Counted from the stretch's first letter, positions 26,688-37,213 are shown. The stretch: DNA of 64,000 bases from Nocardia sp. CC227C (GCF_030767025.1 NZ_JASITE010000004.1:186001-250000); one strand, 5' to 3'. Translations and numbers: made by a program. Notes: generated by a model from the sequence alone, not told the origin.

Positions 26688-28169
26688 GTGAGTGCAACCG
26701 GACTGGACTTCGAACGGTGCTACCGCGCTGTCGCGACCCGGGACGCCCGTTTCGACGGGCAGTTCTTCACCGCCGTGCGGACCACCGGAATCTATTGCCG
26801 CCCATCGTGTCCGGCCATAACGCCGAAACGCGCCAACGTCACCTTCCTGCCCACCGCGGCGGCCGCGCAGCAGTGCGGATTCCGCGCCTGCCGCCGCTGC
26901 CTGCCCGATGCCGCGCCGGGCTCGCCACTGTGGAACACCCGGGCCGACTTGGCCGCTCGCGCCATGCGGCTCATCGCCGACGGCGTGGTGGAACGCGGCG
27001 GCGTGCCCGCGCTGGCCGACTCCCTCGGCTATTCACAGCGGCAACTGACCCGGGTGCTGACATCCGAACTCGGCGCGGGCCCACTGGCTTTGGCGCGCGC
27101 CCACCGCGCGCACACCGCACGGCTGCTGATCCAGACCACCCAGCTGTCCATGTCCGATATCGCCTTCGCGGCCGGATTCGCCAGCATCCGCCAGTTCAAC
27201 GACACCGTGCGGGAGGTCTTCGCCGTCAGCCCCACCCGACTACGCGAGGAGGTGCGGCGCAACAGCGACGCGGTGGCCGCCACCAACGGGTCGCTGACCC
27301 TGCGGCTGCCCTACCGGGAGCCGCTCGACCGGTCGTGGCTGGAATGGTTCCTGTCCGCGCACGCCACCCCCGGGCTGGAACTGTGGGAGGACGGCGTCTA
27401 CACCCGCACCCTGCGCACCCCGCACGGGCATGCCACCGTGCGGCTGAGCGTGCGGCCGGGACACGTGCGGGCCGCGCTGTCGCTGCACGATATGCGCGAC
27501 CTCGCGCCGACCGTGGCCCGGCTGCGGCATCTGCTCGACCTCGACGCCGACCCGATCGGCATCGACGAATCCCTCGCCTCCGGATTCGGCATGCCGCCCG
27601 GTCCGGGCATTCGGGTACCCGGCTGCCTGGACGGCCCGGAACTGTTGCTGCGCACCATGATCGGCCAGCAGATCTCGGTGGCCGCCGCCAATACCCACAC
27701 CGCGCGGCTGGTGACGGCGCTCGGCGACCCGGCGCCCGGTCCGGTGCCGTACCTGTTCCCGACCCCCGCGGCCATCGCCGAACGGGGAGCGGAGGTGTTG
27801 ACCGGCCCGGTCCGGCGCACCGCCGCCATCGTGGGCGCGGCGCGGGCGCTCGCCTCCGGCGACCTCGTTCTGCACGCGGGACGCACCGCCGCCGATGTGC
27901 GCCGCGACCTGCTCGCCCTCGACGGCGTCGGACCGTGGACGGCCGACTACGTGACCATGCGCCTGCTCGCCGACCCGGACATCCTGCTGCACACCGATCT
28001 GGTGGTGCGCCGCGGCGCGAACCTGCTCGGACTCGACCTCACCGATACCGGCCGCTTCGCGCCCTGGCGGTCCTATCTCTCCATGCACCTGTGGAAGCAC
28101 GCACTGGCCAATCCGGCCGCCGCCCCCGACGGCGCGACCCGCGCCCGGAAAGCGAGAACCGCACCGTGA
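26688..28169 (+). CDS. alkA: Ada-AlkA fusion: alkylation-response regulator/3-methyladenine glycosylase
   Basis: A 493-residue fusion. The Ada-type N-terminal zinc fold carries four Cys, at C37/C41 in YCRPSC and C68/C71 in ACRRC; the first is the methyl-phosphotriester acceptor. An AraC-type HTH pair follows (SLGYSQRQLTRVLTSELG and SDIAFAAGFASIRQFND). The C-terminal half is an AlkA glycosylase with the HhH DGVGPWTADYVTMRLL and a catalytic Asp in LLHTDLV. It therefore senses and repairs methylated DNA. The GTG at 26688 fits GGGAGG 9 nt upstream better than the ATG two codons earlier. The ogt gene overlaps its stop. Confidence 0.93.
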   Translation: MSATGLDFERCYRAVATRDARFDGQFFTAVRTTGIYCRPSCPAITPKRANVTFLPTAAAAQQCGFRACRRCLPDAAPGSPLWNTRADLAARAMRLIADGVVERGGVPALADSLGYSQRQLTRVLTSELGAGPLALARAHRAHTARLLIQTTQLSMSDIAFAAGFASIRQFNDTVREVFAVSPTRLREEVRRNSDAVAATNGSLTLRLPYREPLDRSWLEWFLSAHATPGLELWEDGVYTRTLRTPHGHATVRLSVRPGHVRAALSLHDMRDLAPTVARLRHLLDLDADPIGIDESLASGFGMPPGPGIRVPGCLDGPELLLRTMIGQQISVAAANTHTARLVTALGDPAPGPVPYLFPTPAAIAERGAEVLTGPVRRTAAIVGAARALASGDLVLHAGRTAADVRRDLLALDGVGPWTADYVTMRLLADPDILLHTDLVVRRGANLLGLDLTDTGRFAPWRSYLSMHLWKHALANPAAAPDGATRARKARTAP

Positions 28170-28717
28170 GCACCGCCGACAGCACCCGGACGACCACCGG
28201 GACCGGCTCGCCGACAGCCGATTTCGCCACCGTCGCCACACCGATCGGGCCGTTCACCGCCGTGGTCGACACCGACGGCGCGGTACTGGCCTCGGGCTGG
28301 ACCGACGACGCCGAACACCTGCGCGGGCTCATCCACCCCGCCCTGCGACCCGACGCGCTGCGGCGGCGTGCCTCGCTCGGCGCCGTGACCACGGCCGTCG
28401 AGGCGTATCACGACGGCGACCTGCGCGCCATCGACACGGTGACCGTGCGCCAGACATCCGGGCCGTTCCTCGTGCACGCCTGGGAGATCCTGCGCAAGAT
28501 CCCGGCCGGAAATCCGGTCACCTACACCGAATACGCCACCGTATCCGGCCGCCCGGCCGCCACCCGCGCCGCCGCCAACGCCTGCGCCCGCAATGCGGCG
28601 GCCCTGTTCGTCCCCTGCCACCGCATCATCCGCACCGACGGCACCCTGGGCGGATTCCGCTGGGGACTCGACATCAAACGCTGGCTGCTGGCACACGAGC
28701 GCACCGCGACGAACTGA
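28166..28717 (+). CDS. ogt: Methylated-DNA-protein cysteine methyltransferase
   Basis: A 183-residue O6-alkylguanine DNA alkyltransferase. The acceptor site is VPCHRII, preceded by the conserved NPVTYTEYATVSGRP and AANACARNAA segments, and followed by GGFRWGLDIKRWLLAHE. It removes alkyl groups from O6-guanine in a suicide reaction. The GTG start overlaps the alkA stop as GTGA, so the two repair functions are coupled, as in M. tuberculosis. Confidence 0.94.
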   Translation: MSTADSTRTTTGTGSPTADFATVATPIGPFTAVVDTDGAVLASGWTDDAEHLRGLIHPALRPDALRRRASLGAVTTAVEAYHDGDLRAIDTVTVRQTSGPFLVHAWEILRKIPAGNPVTYTEYATVSGRPAATRAAANACARNAAALFVPCHRIIRTDGTLGGFRWGLDIKRWLLAHERTATN

Positions 28718-28812
28718 CGACGCGGTCCCACGCACGGCAGTAACCCAGGCACGGCCGCGAATCCCGTGCCCCGCGCCGCAGACCGGGGTGGTGCCGTGCT
28801 TACCGGAAATCG

Positions 28813-31800
28813 CTACGCCACATTGGTTTCCAGGTACGAGCCGGTGCGGCCGCGGACCACGTGCAAACGGCTGGGGATGCGCTGGCGCATCTCGTCGACG
28901 TGGCTGACCACGCCGACCACGCGGCCGCCGGAGCGCAGTTCGTCGAGGACGCCCATGACGGCGTCCAAGGTGTCGGCGTCCAGGCTGCCGAAGCCCTCGT
29001 CGATGAAGAGGGTGTCGAGGACCAGGCCGCCGGATTCGGCGGCCACCACATCGGCGAGACCCAGCGCCAGGGACAGGGAGGCCATGAAGGTCTCACCGCC
29101 GGAGAGGGTTTTGGCGGGGCGCACGGCTCCGGTGTAGTCGTCGCGGATGTCCAGGCCCAGACCGCCGCGGCGGCCGCGCGGACCGGCGGCGTCGGAGTGG
29201 ACGAATTCGTAACGGCCGCCGGACATTCGGCGAAGGCGCACGGAGCCGGCGAGTGCCACCTCCTCCAGACGGGCGGCGAGCACGTAGGAGCGCAGCGACA
29301 TCTTGCGGTTGTTCTCCCCGCGGCCCGCCACCACATCGGCCAGTCCGGAGAGTTCCTCGTGGGCACGCTGCAACGGGGCGATCCGGTCCACGGCCGCCCA
29401 CAGCTGGCCGCACAGCTCCTCGAGCTGTTCCACCCGGCGGGCGGCACCCGCATGTGCGGCCACGGCGGCGCTGAGTTCCGACTGTGCCTGTGCCACCGTG
29501 GCTTCCAGCTGTTCGAGATCGGCGAGTTCGGCGGTGGCGGCGGCGCGGACCTCCGGCTCCGCGAGCACGGCCGCCGCGGTGGCGCGGGCGCGGTCGGCCG
29601 CGACCAGTTCGTCCTCGAGGTCGGCCTGCTGCGCCGCCGTGCGAGAGGCGGCGTCCACCACGCGCGCGTAGTCGGCGAGCACCGTGTAGTCCGGGCCGCT
29701 GCCGTCGGCGCGCATTACCGGGACGGCCGATTCCACCAAACCGGCGTCGCGGGAGAGGGTTTCGACGCGCAGCGCCGCCGCGGCGACCTGATCGCGGGCC
29801 GACGCCACCTCGGCGCGCGCGGATCGCAGTTCGGTGGCGTCGTCGACGAGGGTGCGCAGGCGGGCGCGGCGGCGCTCCACGGTGCCGTCCGCACCGGCGG
29901 CGGCGTGCAAACGCTCGGTGAGTTCGGCCAGGCGGCGATCGGTGGCCACGATGCGCTCCATGATCGCACCGGCGCGGGTTTCGCAGTCGCGCAACTCGTC
30001 CTGGAGCCGGGTCTCGTCGGCACGCAGCCGCGCCAGCTCGGCCGTCAGCGCCTCGACGCGTTCGGCCAGCCGCCGCGCCGACTCGTAGCGCTTGGTGGCC
30101 GCATCCAGGGCACCGGCCAGCTCGGCCTTGTCGGCGTCGCCGCCGCGCTCCACCAATACCTCGATGGCGCGCTCCAGATCGGCGACCTGCCGCTGCGCCC
30201 GCTCGCGGGCGGCCTCGGCCACCCGTTCGGCCTGCAATGCCTTGTCCTCGGCGTCCTTCGACACCGGCGCGCCCGCCACGCGGGCCGGGTCCGGATGGTC
30301 GACGGACCCGCACACCGTGCACGGCTGCCCCTCGGTCAGCGCCTCCGCCAACTCCGCCGCCATCCCCGCCAGTCGCCGCTCGCGCAGCGCCAGGGTGTGT
30401 TCGCGGGCGTCCAGATGCGCGGTGCGCGCCGCCTCGAACGCCGCCTGCGCGCGCACCAGTTCCGCACGCCGCGTGGCCAGTTCGAGGGCGGCGGTGGCGG
30501 CGGTGCGCAGTCGCTCGCATTCGGCCTCCAGCACCGGCAGCCCGGCCGCCGCATCAGCCGCCGCCCGCAGCCGTCCCTCCGCGGACGCGATCGACTCCGG
30601 CAGTTCCCCCCGCAGCCGCCGCACCTTCTCCGCTCGCCCCGCCGATTCGTCCTGCTCCCGCCGCAGCCGCGTCATCTCCCCCGCCAACCGCTTGGCCGTC
30701 TCGGCGTCCGCCCGCACCTCGTCCAGCGCGCCGATCTGCGCGGTCCACCGCTGAATCGCCGACTCGAGCCCGGCGCTCCCGCCGGTGTCGGACAGCCCCA
30801 GCTCCCCCGCGCGCCCGTCGGCGTTCCCGTGATCCGGTGCCCCCGCATCGCCGACCGTTGCCCGCCCGGGTCCGAACGCGTGCCCGCCGTCCGGCGGCCC
30901 GGCCTGGTGGGCCGCAGCGGCATCCGCCGCTGCTTCGGCCACGGGATCGATGGCGGAGAGGTCGTCGGCCAGGTCGGTTCCGGCCAATTCAGCGTGTATG
31001 AGATCGACAGCGGCCCAGTAGGTTCCGGGCAGCTCCAGGCTCGCGGGCTCGGTCAGGCGGGCGGCCAGTTCCGCGGCGGCGCGGCCGGTGGCCTCCTCGC
31101 GGCGACGCAGGGCGACGGCGGCGGCGCGGGCGTCGGACAGGGCGGCGGTGACCGGTTCGGCGCGGCGGGCGCGGTCGAGTTCGGCCTGCGCCTCGGTGCG
31201 GCGGGCGGCTCCGGCGGCGTAATGGTCGAGCTGGGTGCGGGCGGCGGTCAGGCGGCGGTGCAGATCGTGCAGGCGGCGCTGTTCTTCGGCGGCCTTGCGG
31301 GTGCGCGTCGCGGCCGTCTCGCGGCGTTCGAGCTCGGCGGCGGCGGTGGTCAGGGCGGTGCGCGCGGTAGTCAGCAGATCCTGGGACCATTCGACCGCTT
31401 CGAGCGGGCCGACGGTCTCGGTGGCGGGCAGGCCCGCCGCGACGCCGATCTGGGCGATGAGCCGGTCGATACTCTGGCGGCGGGTGTCGAGGTCGGCGGC
31501 GGAGGCCCGGCGCTTGTCGATGAGCCACTGTTCGGCGGTGCCGAAACGTTCGGTGTCGAAGAGCTTTTCGAGCAGCTTCTCGCGATCCTCGTTGTCGGCG
31601 CGCAGAAATCGCGCGAAATCGCCCTGCGGCAGCAGCACCACCTGGAAGAACTGGTCGGCGCTCATGCCGAGCAGGCGCACGACCTCGTCGCCGATATCCG
31701 GGATGCGAGACAGGTTCAGCCCGCGCCCGTCCAGCCATTCCAGGGTGGCGCCGGCCTGCTCGGTGATCCAGCCGGTGCCGCGCTTCTTGGGCCGCAGGAA

Positions 31801-32091
31801 CTCCGGCGTCCGGGTCAACCGCAGGCGTCGCCCGCCGAGGGTGGCCTCCAGCACCACCCGCGGCGGGGTCTGCTCGTCGGCGTGGTCGGAGTGCAGGCGC
31901 TTGCTCTCCCCGCGCGCCCCGGGCACCCGCCCGTAGAGCGCGAAGGCGATGGCGTCGAGCACCGTGGTCTTGCCCGCCCCGGTCTGCCCGTGCAACAGGA
32001 ACAGCCCATCGGCTCCGAGCACGTCGAAATCGACCACGGTCGTGTCGGCGAACGGCCCGAAGGCGGTCAGCTCCAGGCGGTGCAGCCTCAT
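28813..32091 (-). CDS. sbcC: SbcC: DNA repair exonuclease ATPase subunit
   Basis: A 1092-residue SMC-like ATPase. The Walker A is GQTGAGKTTVLDAIAF (residues about 35-50), with long coiled coils on both sides of a central zinc hook CTVCG near residue 588. The C-terminal part has the signature LSGGETFMASLSLALGLADVV and Walker B LFIDEGFGSLD. With SbcD it forms a nuclease that opens DNA hairpins and double-strand ends. I placed the start at MRLHRLELTAFG; an ATG 45 nt upstream is possible. sbcD lies 142 bp upstream. Confidence 0.95.
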   Translation of the reverse strand: MRLHRLELTAFGPFADTTVVDFDVLGADGLFLLHGQTGAGKTTVLDAIAFALYGRVPGARGESKRLHSDHADEQTPPRVVLEATLGGRRLRLTRTPEFLRPKKRGTGWITEQAGATLEWLDGRGLNLSRIPDIGDEVVRLLGMSADQFFQVVLLPQGDFARFLRADNEDREKLLEKLFDTERFGTAEQWLIDKRRASAADLDTRRQSIDRLIAQIGVAAGLPATETVGPLEAVEWSQDLLTTARTALTTAAAELERRETAATRTRKAAEEQRRLHDLHRRLTAARTQLDHYAAGAARRTEAQAELDRARRAEPVTAALSDARAAAVALRRREEATGRAAAELAARLTEPASLELPGTYWAAVDLIHAELAGTDLADDLSAIDPVAEAAADAAAAHQAGPPDGGHAFGPGRATVGDAGAPDHGNADGRAGELGLSDTGGSAGLESAIQRWTAQIGALDEVRADAETAKRLAGEMTRLRREQDESAGRAEKVRRLRGELPESIASAEGRLRAAADAAAGLPVLEAECERLRTAATAALELATRRAELVRAQAAFEAARTAHLDAREHTLALRERRLAGMAAELAEALTEGQPCTVCGSVDHPDPARVAGAPVSKDAEDKALQAERVAEAARERAQRQVADLERAIEVLVERGGDADKAELAGALDAATKRYESARRLAERVEALTAELARLRADETRLQDELRDCETRAGAIMERIVATDRRLAELTERLHAAAGADGTVERRRARLRTLVDDATELRSARAEVASARDQVAAAALRVETLSRDAGLVESAVPVMRADGSGPDYTVLADYARVVDAASRTAAQQADLEDELVAADRARATAAAVLAEPEVRAAATAELADLEQLEATVAQAQSELSAAVAAHAGAARRVEQLEELCGQLWAAVDRIAPLQRAHEELSGLADVVAGRGENNRKMSLRSYVLAARLEEVALAGSVRLRRMSGGRYEFVHSDAAGPRGRRGGLGLDIRDDYTGAVRPAKTLSGGETFMASLSLALGLADVVAAESGGLVLDTLFIDEGFGSLDADTLDAVMGVLDELRSGGRVVGVVSHVDEMRQRIPSRLHVVRGRTGSYLETNVA

Positions 32092-32233
32092 GCCGAGCAC
32101 GCCCCCAGACGGGGCGAGAGCGCACGGCGCGACCACACGGTCGGCACGAAGCGGGCGCGGGGCGGGTCACCGGCGCACACCACGGCATCGGGACGCGGCG
32201 CCACACCGGGGTCCGGCGCTGTGCGGACGGGCG

Positions 32234-33430
32234 TCATGCGGTGAGTTCCGTGGTGCCAGGTTCCGCGAACAGCCCTTCCACCGCCGTCGACTCCCGCTCC
32301 GGTTCCCGCACGGCCGCGGCCAGGGCCCGCTCCACCCACCTCAGCTCACCGCCGGAGGGCTCTCCGCGCACATCACTGAGAAAGCTGTGCGCGATCTCGA
32401 TATCCCGGCGTCCCTGCACGCGCTCACGGTAGCGCAGTTCCGGATTCCCCTCGGGCCGAACCCATTCCACGTGAACGGCGTGCGGAAAGCGGCCGCGCAG
32501 CTTGCGCAGCGCGTCCACCGGCCGCGCGTGATCGGTGAGAGTCGCTGCCACATAGTCATTCTCGGCGGCGGCGAACTCCGGTTCGGTGAGCAACTCATCG
32601 AGAGTTCCGGCCAGCTGGCTCAGCCCGCGCACCACCGGCAGCTCGACGCGGCGCACCTCGCCCAGCCCGTCGGCCTCGAGATCGACGATCCACACCGCCT
32701 TGCGATGCGAGCGCTCCCCGAACGAATACGGCAGCGGCGATCCGGAGTAGCGCACCGACTCCGAGAGCGTCTGCGGGGAATGCAGATGTCCCAGGGCGAC
32801 ATAGTCGATGCCGTCGAAGGCGCGCAGCGGCACCGTTTCCACCCCGCCGACCGCGATGGACCGCTCCGAGCCGGTGGCCTCGCCGCCGACCACGAAGGCG
32901 TGGGCCAGCACCACCGACCGCGTCCCGGCGCGCCCGGCCAGATCGTCGCGAATGCGCCGCATGGCCGCATCGAGAATCTCGGCGTGCGAACGCGCCTGCG
33001 GCACGCCCAATTCGGCGCGGGTGATATCCGGTTCCAGATACGGGATGCCATAGCAGGCCACCTCACCGTGGGCGTCGGCGAGCACCACCGGCCGCGCCAC
33101 CTCGGCGATGGTGGTCCGCAGATGCAGCCCGCCCGCCGCCGCGAAACTCCCCAGCGCACCCAGCCGGGTGGGTGAATCGTGGTTGCCCGAGGTCGCCACG
33201 ATGGTTGCCCCCGCCGCGCGCATGGCCTCGAAGCCCCGATTGCACACCGCGATCGCGTCGGCGCTCGGAATGGAGCGGTCGTACACGTCGCCGGGGACGA
33301 CGACCACATCGACCCGCTCCGCCGCCACCAGCTCCGCCATCGCCGCGAGCGAACACGCCTGATCGGCCAGCAGATCGACACCGTGGAAGGTGCGGCCGAT
33401 ATGCCAGTCGGAGGTGTGCAGTATCCGCAT
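32234..33430 (-). CDS. sbcD: SbcD: DNA repair exonuclease nuclease subunit
   Basis: A 398-residue Mre11-type phosphoesterase. The metal motifs are visible in order: SDWHIGRTF, VVVPGDVYDR, ATSGNHDSP, VVLAHAFVVGG and ALGHLHSPQ. It should act with SbcC as a dsDNA exonuclease and hairpin endonuclease. The start at MRILHTSDWHIG is certain from the family; longer frames upstream are spurious. It is divergent from rmuC. Confidence 0.96.
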   Translation of the reverse strand: MRILHTSDWHIGRTFHGVDLLADQACSLAAMAELVAAERVDVVVVPGDVYDRSIPSADAIAVCNRGFEAMRAAGATIVATSGNHDSPTRLGALGSFAAAGGLHLRTTIAEVARPVVLADAHGEVACYGIPYLEPDITRAELGVPQARSHAEILDAAMRRIRDDLAGRAGTRSVVLAHAFVVGGEATGSERSIAVGGVETVPLRAFDGIDYVALGHLHSPQTLSESVRYSGSPLPYSFGERSHRKAVWIVDLEADGLGEVRRVELPVVRGLSQLAGTLDELLTEPEFAAAENDYVAATLTDHARPVDALRKLRGRFPHAVHVEWVRPEGNPELRYRERVQGRRDIEIAHSFLSDVRGEPSGGELRWVERALAAAVREPERESTAVEGLFAEPGTTELTA

Positions 33431-33574
33431 GCCGCAAAACCGTAGGCGATGGGGGCGACAACTAGCCAGCGGCGGTGGTGTCGCGCCACGAAGCGTGCCG
33501 GTCGGTTGCTGGAAACTCGCTGCGAAGTGCCCGATTCCGCGTTTGTGTCGGTGACGTAGTGCACTATCAGGCGC

Positions 33575-34738
33575 ATGACCGCACCGATGCTGTTTGCGCT
33601 GCTGTTGGTGTTCCTCGCCGGACTGGCCGTCGGCTGGCTCGCGCACGCCGCGCGGTCGGGTCAACGCGCCGCGACCGCGGAGGCGCGACTCGCCGCCATG
33701 CACGACAACGAGCGGTTGCTACGCCAGTCGCTCGGCGCGGCCAGCGAGGACGCGGCACGCCGGCAGTCCTACGCCATCGGCAATCTCGTGGAGCCGCTGC
33801 GCGAAGCGGTCGGGAATCTGAATCGCCACATTCAGGAAGTCGAGCACAACCGCATCAACGCGTATTCGGGACTGCGGGAACAGGTCGCGGGAATGCAGCG
33901 CACCTCGCATCAGCTGTCCACCCAGACCGGTCAATTGGTGGCGGCGCTCAAAGCACCGCAGGTGCGCGGCCGCTGGGGTGAGATCCAATTGGAACGCGTC
34001 GTCGAATTGGCCGGAATGGCCCGGCACTGTGATTTCGATACGCAGGTGACCCGGCGCGGCGATACCGTGATCCGGCCCGACCTGGTGGTGCGGCTGGCGG
34101 GCGGGCGGCAGATCGTGGTGGACGCCAAGGTGCCGTGCACCGCCTATCTGGAGGCCGCGGCCGCCGATGATCCGAATATTCGCAAACAGCAACTGGCCCA
34201 GCACGCCAAACAGCTGCGCGTGCACATTGATCAGCTCGCCGACAAGGAGTACTGGCGGGCCTTCGATCCGTCACCGGAATTCGTGGTGCTGTTCGTGCCC
34301 GGCGACCCCTTTCTCGACGCGGCCCTCACCACCGACTCGGGCCTGCTCGAGTACGCCTTCGGCCGGAATGTGATCCTGGCGACGCCGACGACCCTGGTCG
34401 CCCTGCTGCGGACGGTGGCGCTCGGCTGGCGGCAGGAGGCGCTGTCCCGCGATATGGCGACGGTGCATCAACTCGGGCGCGAGCTGTATACGCGGTTGAG
34501 CGTCGCGGGGCGGCATATGGACGATCTGGGCGCACAGCTCGGAAAAACGGTGATGGCCTTCAACAAGGCCGTGGCGTCGGTGGAGGCGCGGGTCATGGTG
34601 ACCGCCCGCAAACTGCACGACCTGGAAATCGCCGATACCCCCGTGCCGGATATCGACAGGGTGGACCATTGGCCGCGGGCGGTGGGTTTCACCGACGTGC
34701 CGGACGGTTATGCCGACAGTATCGACCAGCGCGGGTGA
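33575..34738 (+). CDS. rmuC: RmuC-family recombination limiter
   Basis: A 387-residue protein: N-terminal membrane anchor (MLFALLLVFLAGLAVGWLAHA), coiled coil to about residue 130, then the RmuC nuclease-like domain with RGRWGEIQLERVVELAGM, RPDLVVRLAGGRQIVVDAKVPC (PD-(D/E)XK-type Asp and Lys) and PEFVVLFVPGDPFLDAAL. RmuC limits DNA inversion at small repeats. It is divergent from sbcD and near the repair genes, but its regulation is unknown. Confidence 0.93.
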   Translation: MTAPMLFALLLVFLAGLAVGWLAHAARSGQRAATAEARLAAMHDNERLLRQSLGAASEDAARRQSYAIGNLVEPLREAVGNLNRHIQEVEHNRINAYSGLREQVAGMQRTSHQLSTQTGQLVAALKAPQVRGRWGEIQLERVVELAGMARHCDFDTQVTRRGDTVIRPDLVVRLAGGRQIVVDAKVPCTAYLEAAAADDPNIRKQQLAQHAKQLRVHIDQLADKEYWRAFDPSPEFVVLFVPGDPFLDAALTTDSGLLEYAFGRNVILATPTTLVALLRTVALGWRQEALSRDMATVHQLGRELYTRLSVAGRHMDDLGAQLGKTVMAFNKAVASVEARVMVTARKLHDLEIADTPVPDIDRVDHWPRAVGFTDVPDGYADSIDQRG

Positions 34739-34841
34739 CGCGCGCTCGGCAAGCCGCTCGAGTCGCCTCCCTCGCGGAATAGCTACATGCTTTAGTGTGC
34801 TTGACGTGGCAGTTACTCCAAGCGAGCGAGCAGAGGTGCCC

Positions 34842-35705
34842 GTGTCGCACCGTTCGATTCTGCCGACGGTGCCGGGCGTCCCCGCCGGAGCGGCGGTATT
34901 GATCGCGGTGACCTGTACCTTCCTGGGCTTCTTCATCGACGCCAGCGGGGGGTCGGAGCTCACCGGAACGTTCTCGTCGCTGTACGTGCTCGGCTGTGTG
35001 CTGGCGGTGCTGGCGGTCCGCTACCGGGGTCTGTTCACGGCGCTGGTGCTGCCGCCGCTGCTGCTGTTCTTCGCGGTGCCGCTGGCCTATCAGCAGATGC
35101 TGGGCAACTCCCGGAGCCTGGGGCTCAAGGACATCCTGCTGAATCTGGCGATCCCGCTGGTCAACCGCTTTCCCACCATGGCGCTGGCCACCGTGCTGGT
35201 CCTGGCCATCGGGGGCCTACGCCTGTACCTACACCGGCACGAGGGGATGCCCGGCGACGACCGGTCGCGCTCACGTGCCCGCGGCAGCCGTTCCGGCGCT
35301 GCCGCGCGCACCCGCCGCTCCCGCGCCGGCGAGTCGGACCCGGCCCGGCGGCGTACCCGCACCACCCGCGCGTCCGATGCCGAATTCGACGATCCCGCAC
35401 CGAAATCCGGATCCCGCGGCCGCCGCCCCACCGGCCGCGTGGCCGAACGTCCGCCGCGCGTGGGCTCCGACCGCACCGCCGGGGCCGACCGCAAACGCGC
35501 CCCGGTGGACCGCAAGCCCGCCGGTGAGCGCACACCGCCCGCCGACCGCAGGACCGGCGACCGCACTCCCCCCGCCGCCGCGGCCCGCAAGCCCCGGGGT
35601 GACCAGCCGCCGCGCCGCCGCGCCGCCGCGGGCGGCGAGGTGCCCCCGCACCCCCGCCCCAATGTGCGCTACCGCGATCGCGATTCGGGCCGCATCGAGC
35701 GCTGA
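34842..35705 (+). CDS. DUF6542 membrane protein with basic tail
   Basis: A protein of about 287 residues related to Rv1111c. Four hydrophobic segments span residues about 12-130 (AAVLIAVTCTFLGFFIDASG, LYVLGCVLAVLAVRYRG, LVLPPLLLFFAVPLAY, ALATVLVLAIGGLRL). A long, very basic Arg/Pro-rich, low-complexity cytoplasmic tail follows from about residue 145. I chose GTG 34842 because AGAGG lies 5 nt upstream; GTG 34806 is an alternative. Location next to ispH resembles M. tuberculosis. Function unknown. Confidence 0.8.
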   Translation: MSHRSILPTVPGVPAGAAVLIAVTCTFLGFFIDASGGSELTGTFSSLYVLGCVLAVLAVRYRGLFTALVLPPLLLFFAVPLAYQQMLGNSRSLGLKDILLNLAIPLVNRFPTMALATVLVLAIGGLRLYLHRHEGMPGDDRSRSRARGSRSGAAARTRRSRAGESDPARRRTRTTRASDAEFDDPAPKSGSRGRRPTGRVAERPPRVGSDRTAGADRKRAPVDRKPAGERTPPADRRTGDRTPPAAAARKPRGDQPPRRRAAAGGEVPPHPRPNVRYRDRDSGRIER

Positions 35706-35890
35706 CGCGCCGCGCCCGCACACGACGAGCCGCGACCCGTGCGGCCGGACCACCGGGAACGAACAACCGCCCGCCCGTGGTGGACTCCGCCGACCGCTGA
35801 CCGCCGACCACGGCGGCCGCGCAGCTCGACCGGTCGATCGATCCGGACCGAGGAACGGCGCACCCGATTCGTCCGACCACGTGCGACCCC

Positions 35891-35977
35891 GGGCGTGTTC
35901 TTCCGAACACGAGTGACCCGGGCCTGTTCTTCCGAGCACGAGTGACCCGGGCCTGTTCTTCCGAGCACGAGTGACCC
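35891..35977. repeat. 29-bp tandem repeat, three copies
   Basis: Three near-identical 29-bp units (starts 35891, 35920, 35949), each containing TGTTCTTCCGARCACGAG. The first unit has an internal 14-bp palindrome TGTTC-TTCC-GAACA. It lies in the 503-bp space (35706-36208) between the DUF6542 gene and ispH; I see no gene in that space, and the rest looks like GC-rich filler plus the ispH terminator region. Confidence 0.9.
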
Positions 35978-36208
35978 AGGCGTGGCCGATACGCGGTCCG
36001 AGCCACGGAATCCGCAGCGGCTCACCGCGCAGCCACGACCAGTCCGCCCGCCGCCGCACGCTCGAGCGGCGGTCCCGCGCCTCGGCGCGCACAGCCGCCG
36101 CGTCCTCGACCGGGGCACCGGCGACGGGATGAACGACACGGGCGGACCACGACCGACAGCACTGCGCCCCGTGCGAATCGCACGGGGCGCACGTGGTCCT
36201 TCGCGTGA

Positions 36209-37213
36209 TCAGGCGCGGGCGGCGCGCAGTTCGCGGGGCAGGGAGAAGACCAGGGTCTCGTTGGCGGTGGTCACCGGCTGGACGTCGCCGAAGCCGTGCT
36301 CGGCCAGCAGTTCCAGCACACCCTCGACCAGGATCTCCGGCACCGACGCGCCCGAGGTGATGCCGATGGTGCGGACGCCCTCCAGCCAGGCGGGGTCCAC
36401 CTCGCGGGCGTAGTCGACCAGGTACGCGGCCTTGGCGCCCGCGCCCAGCGCCACCTCGACCAGGCGCACCGAGTTGGAGGAGTTGCGCGACCCCACCACG
36501 ATCACCAGGTCGCATTCCGGTGCCATGGCCTTGACCGCGGTCTGGCGGTTCTGGGTGGCGTAGCAGATGTCGTCGCTGGGCGGATCCTGGAGGCTCGGGA
36601 ACCGCTCCCGCAGCCGCTGCACGGTCTCCATGGTCTCGTCCACCGACAGCGTGGTCTGGGAGAGCCAGATGACCTTGCTCTCATCGCGCACGGTGACGCC
36701 GTCCACCGCATCGGGGCCGTCCACCAGCTGCACGTGCTCGGGGGCCTCCCCGGCGGTGCCCTCCACCTCCTCGTGGCCCTCGTGGCCGATGAGCAGGATG
36801 TCGAAGTCGTCGCGGGCGAAGCGCTTGGCCTCCTGGTGCACCTTGGTCACCAGCGGACAGGTGGCGTCGATGGTGTGCAGACTGCGGGCGGCGGCGGAGG
36901 AGTGCACCATGGGCGAGACGCCGTGGGCGGAGAACACCACCACCGACCCCTCTGGCACCTCGTCGGTCTCGTCGACGAAGATCACCCCGCGCTCCCGCAG
37001 CGTCTCCACGACGTGCCGGTTGTGCACGATCTCCTTGCGGACATAGATGGGCGCGCCGTGCTTCTCGAGCGCCTTCTCCACCGTCTCCACCGCGCGGTCC
37101 ACACCGGCGCAGTAACCACGGGGTTCGGCGAGCAGCACACGCTTCGGCGAGTCGGCAGCACCCGAGACGGCCGACCGGGTGATTCCGACGTTCAATGGGA
37201 TAGCCGAGGACAT
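36209..37213 (-). CDS. ispH: 4-hydroxy-3-methylbut-2-enyl diphosphate reductase
   Basis: A 334-residue IspH/LytB, which makes IPP and DMAPP in the last step of the MEP pathway using a [4Fe-4S] cluster. The three cluster Cys are C35 ([12 protein letters not shown]), C119 ([12 protein letters not shown]) and C217 ([10 protein letters not shown]). The TxxE-like region (TTLSVDET) and SRNSSNS match the family. The start at [13 protein letters not shown] is preferred over an ATG 20 codons earlier. It is divergent from the ldp gene. Confidence 0.96.
   Translation of the reverse strand: MSSAIPLNVGITRSAVSGAADSPKRVLLAEPRGYCAGVDRAVETVEKALEKHGAPIYVRKEIVHNRHVVETLRERGVIFVDETDEVPEGSVVVFSAHGVSPMVHSSAAARSLHTIDATCPLVTKVHQEAKRFARDDFDILLIGHEGHEEVEGTAGEAPEHVQLVDGPDAVDGVTVRDESKVIWLSQTTLSVDETMETVQRLRERFPSLQDPPSDDICYATQNRQTAVKAMAPECDLVIVVGSRNSSNSVRLVEVALGAGAKAAYLVDYAREVDPAWLEGVRTIGITSGASVPEILVEGVLELLAEHGFGDVQPVTTANETLVFSLPRELRAARA

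Noticed and set aside
28861..32244. 1127-codon open frame opposite sbcC
   Set aside because: Antisense shadow of sbcC; no protein-like motifs.
35891..35977. GTTC-N4-GAAC in the 29-bp repeat as an SOS (LexA) box
   Set aside because: The actinobacterial SOS box is GAAC-N4-GTTC. Here the half-sites are in the opposite order.
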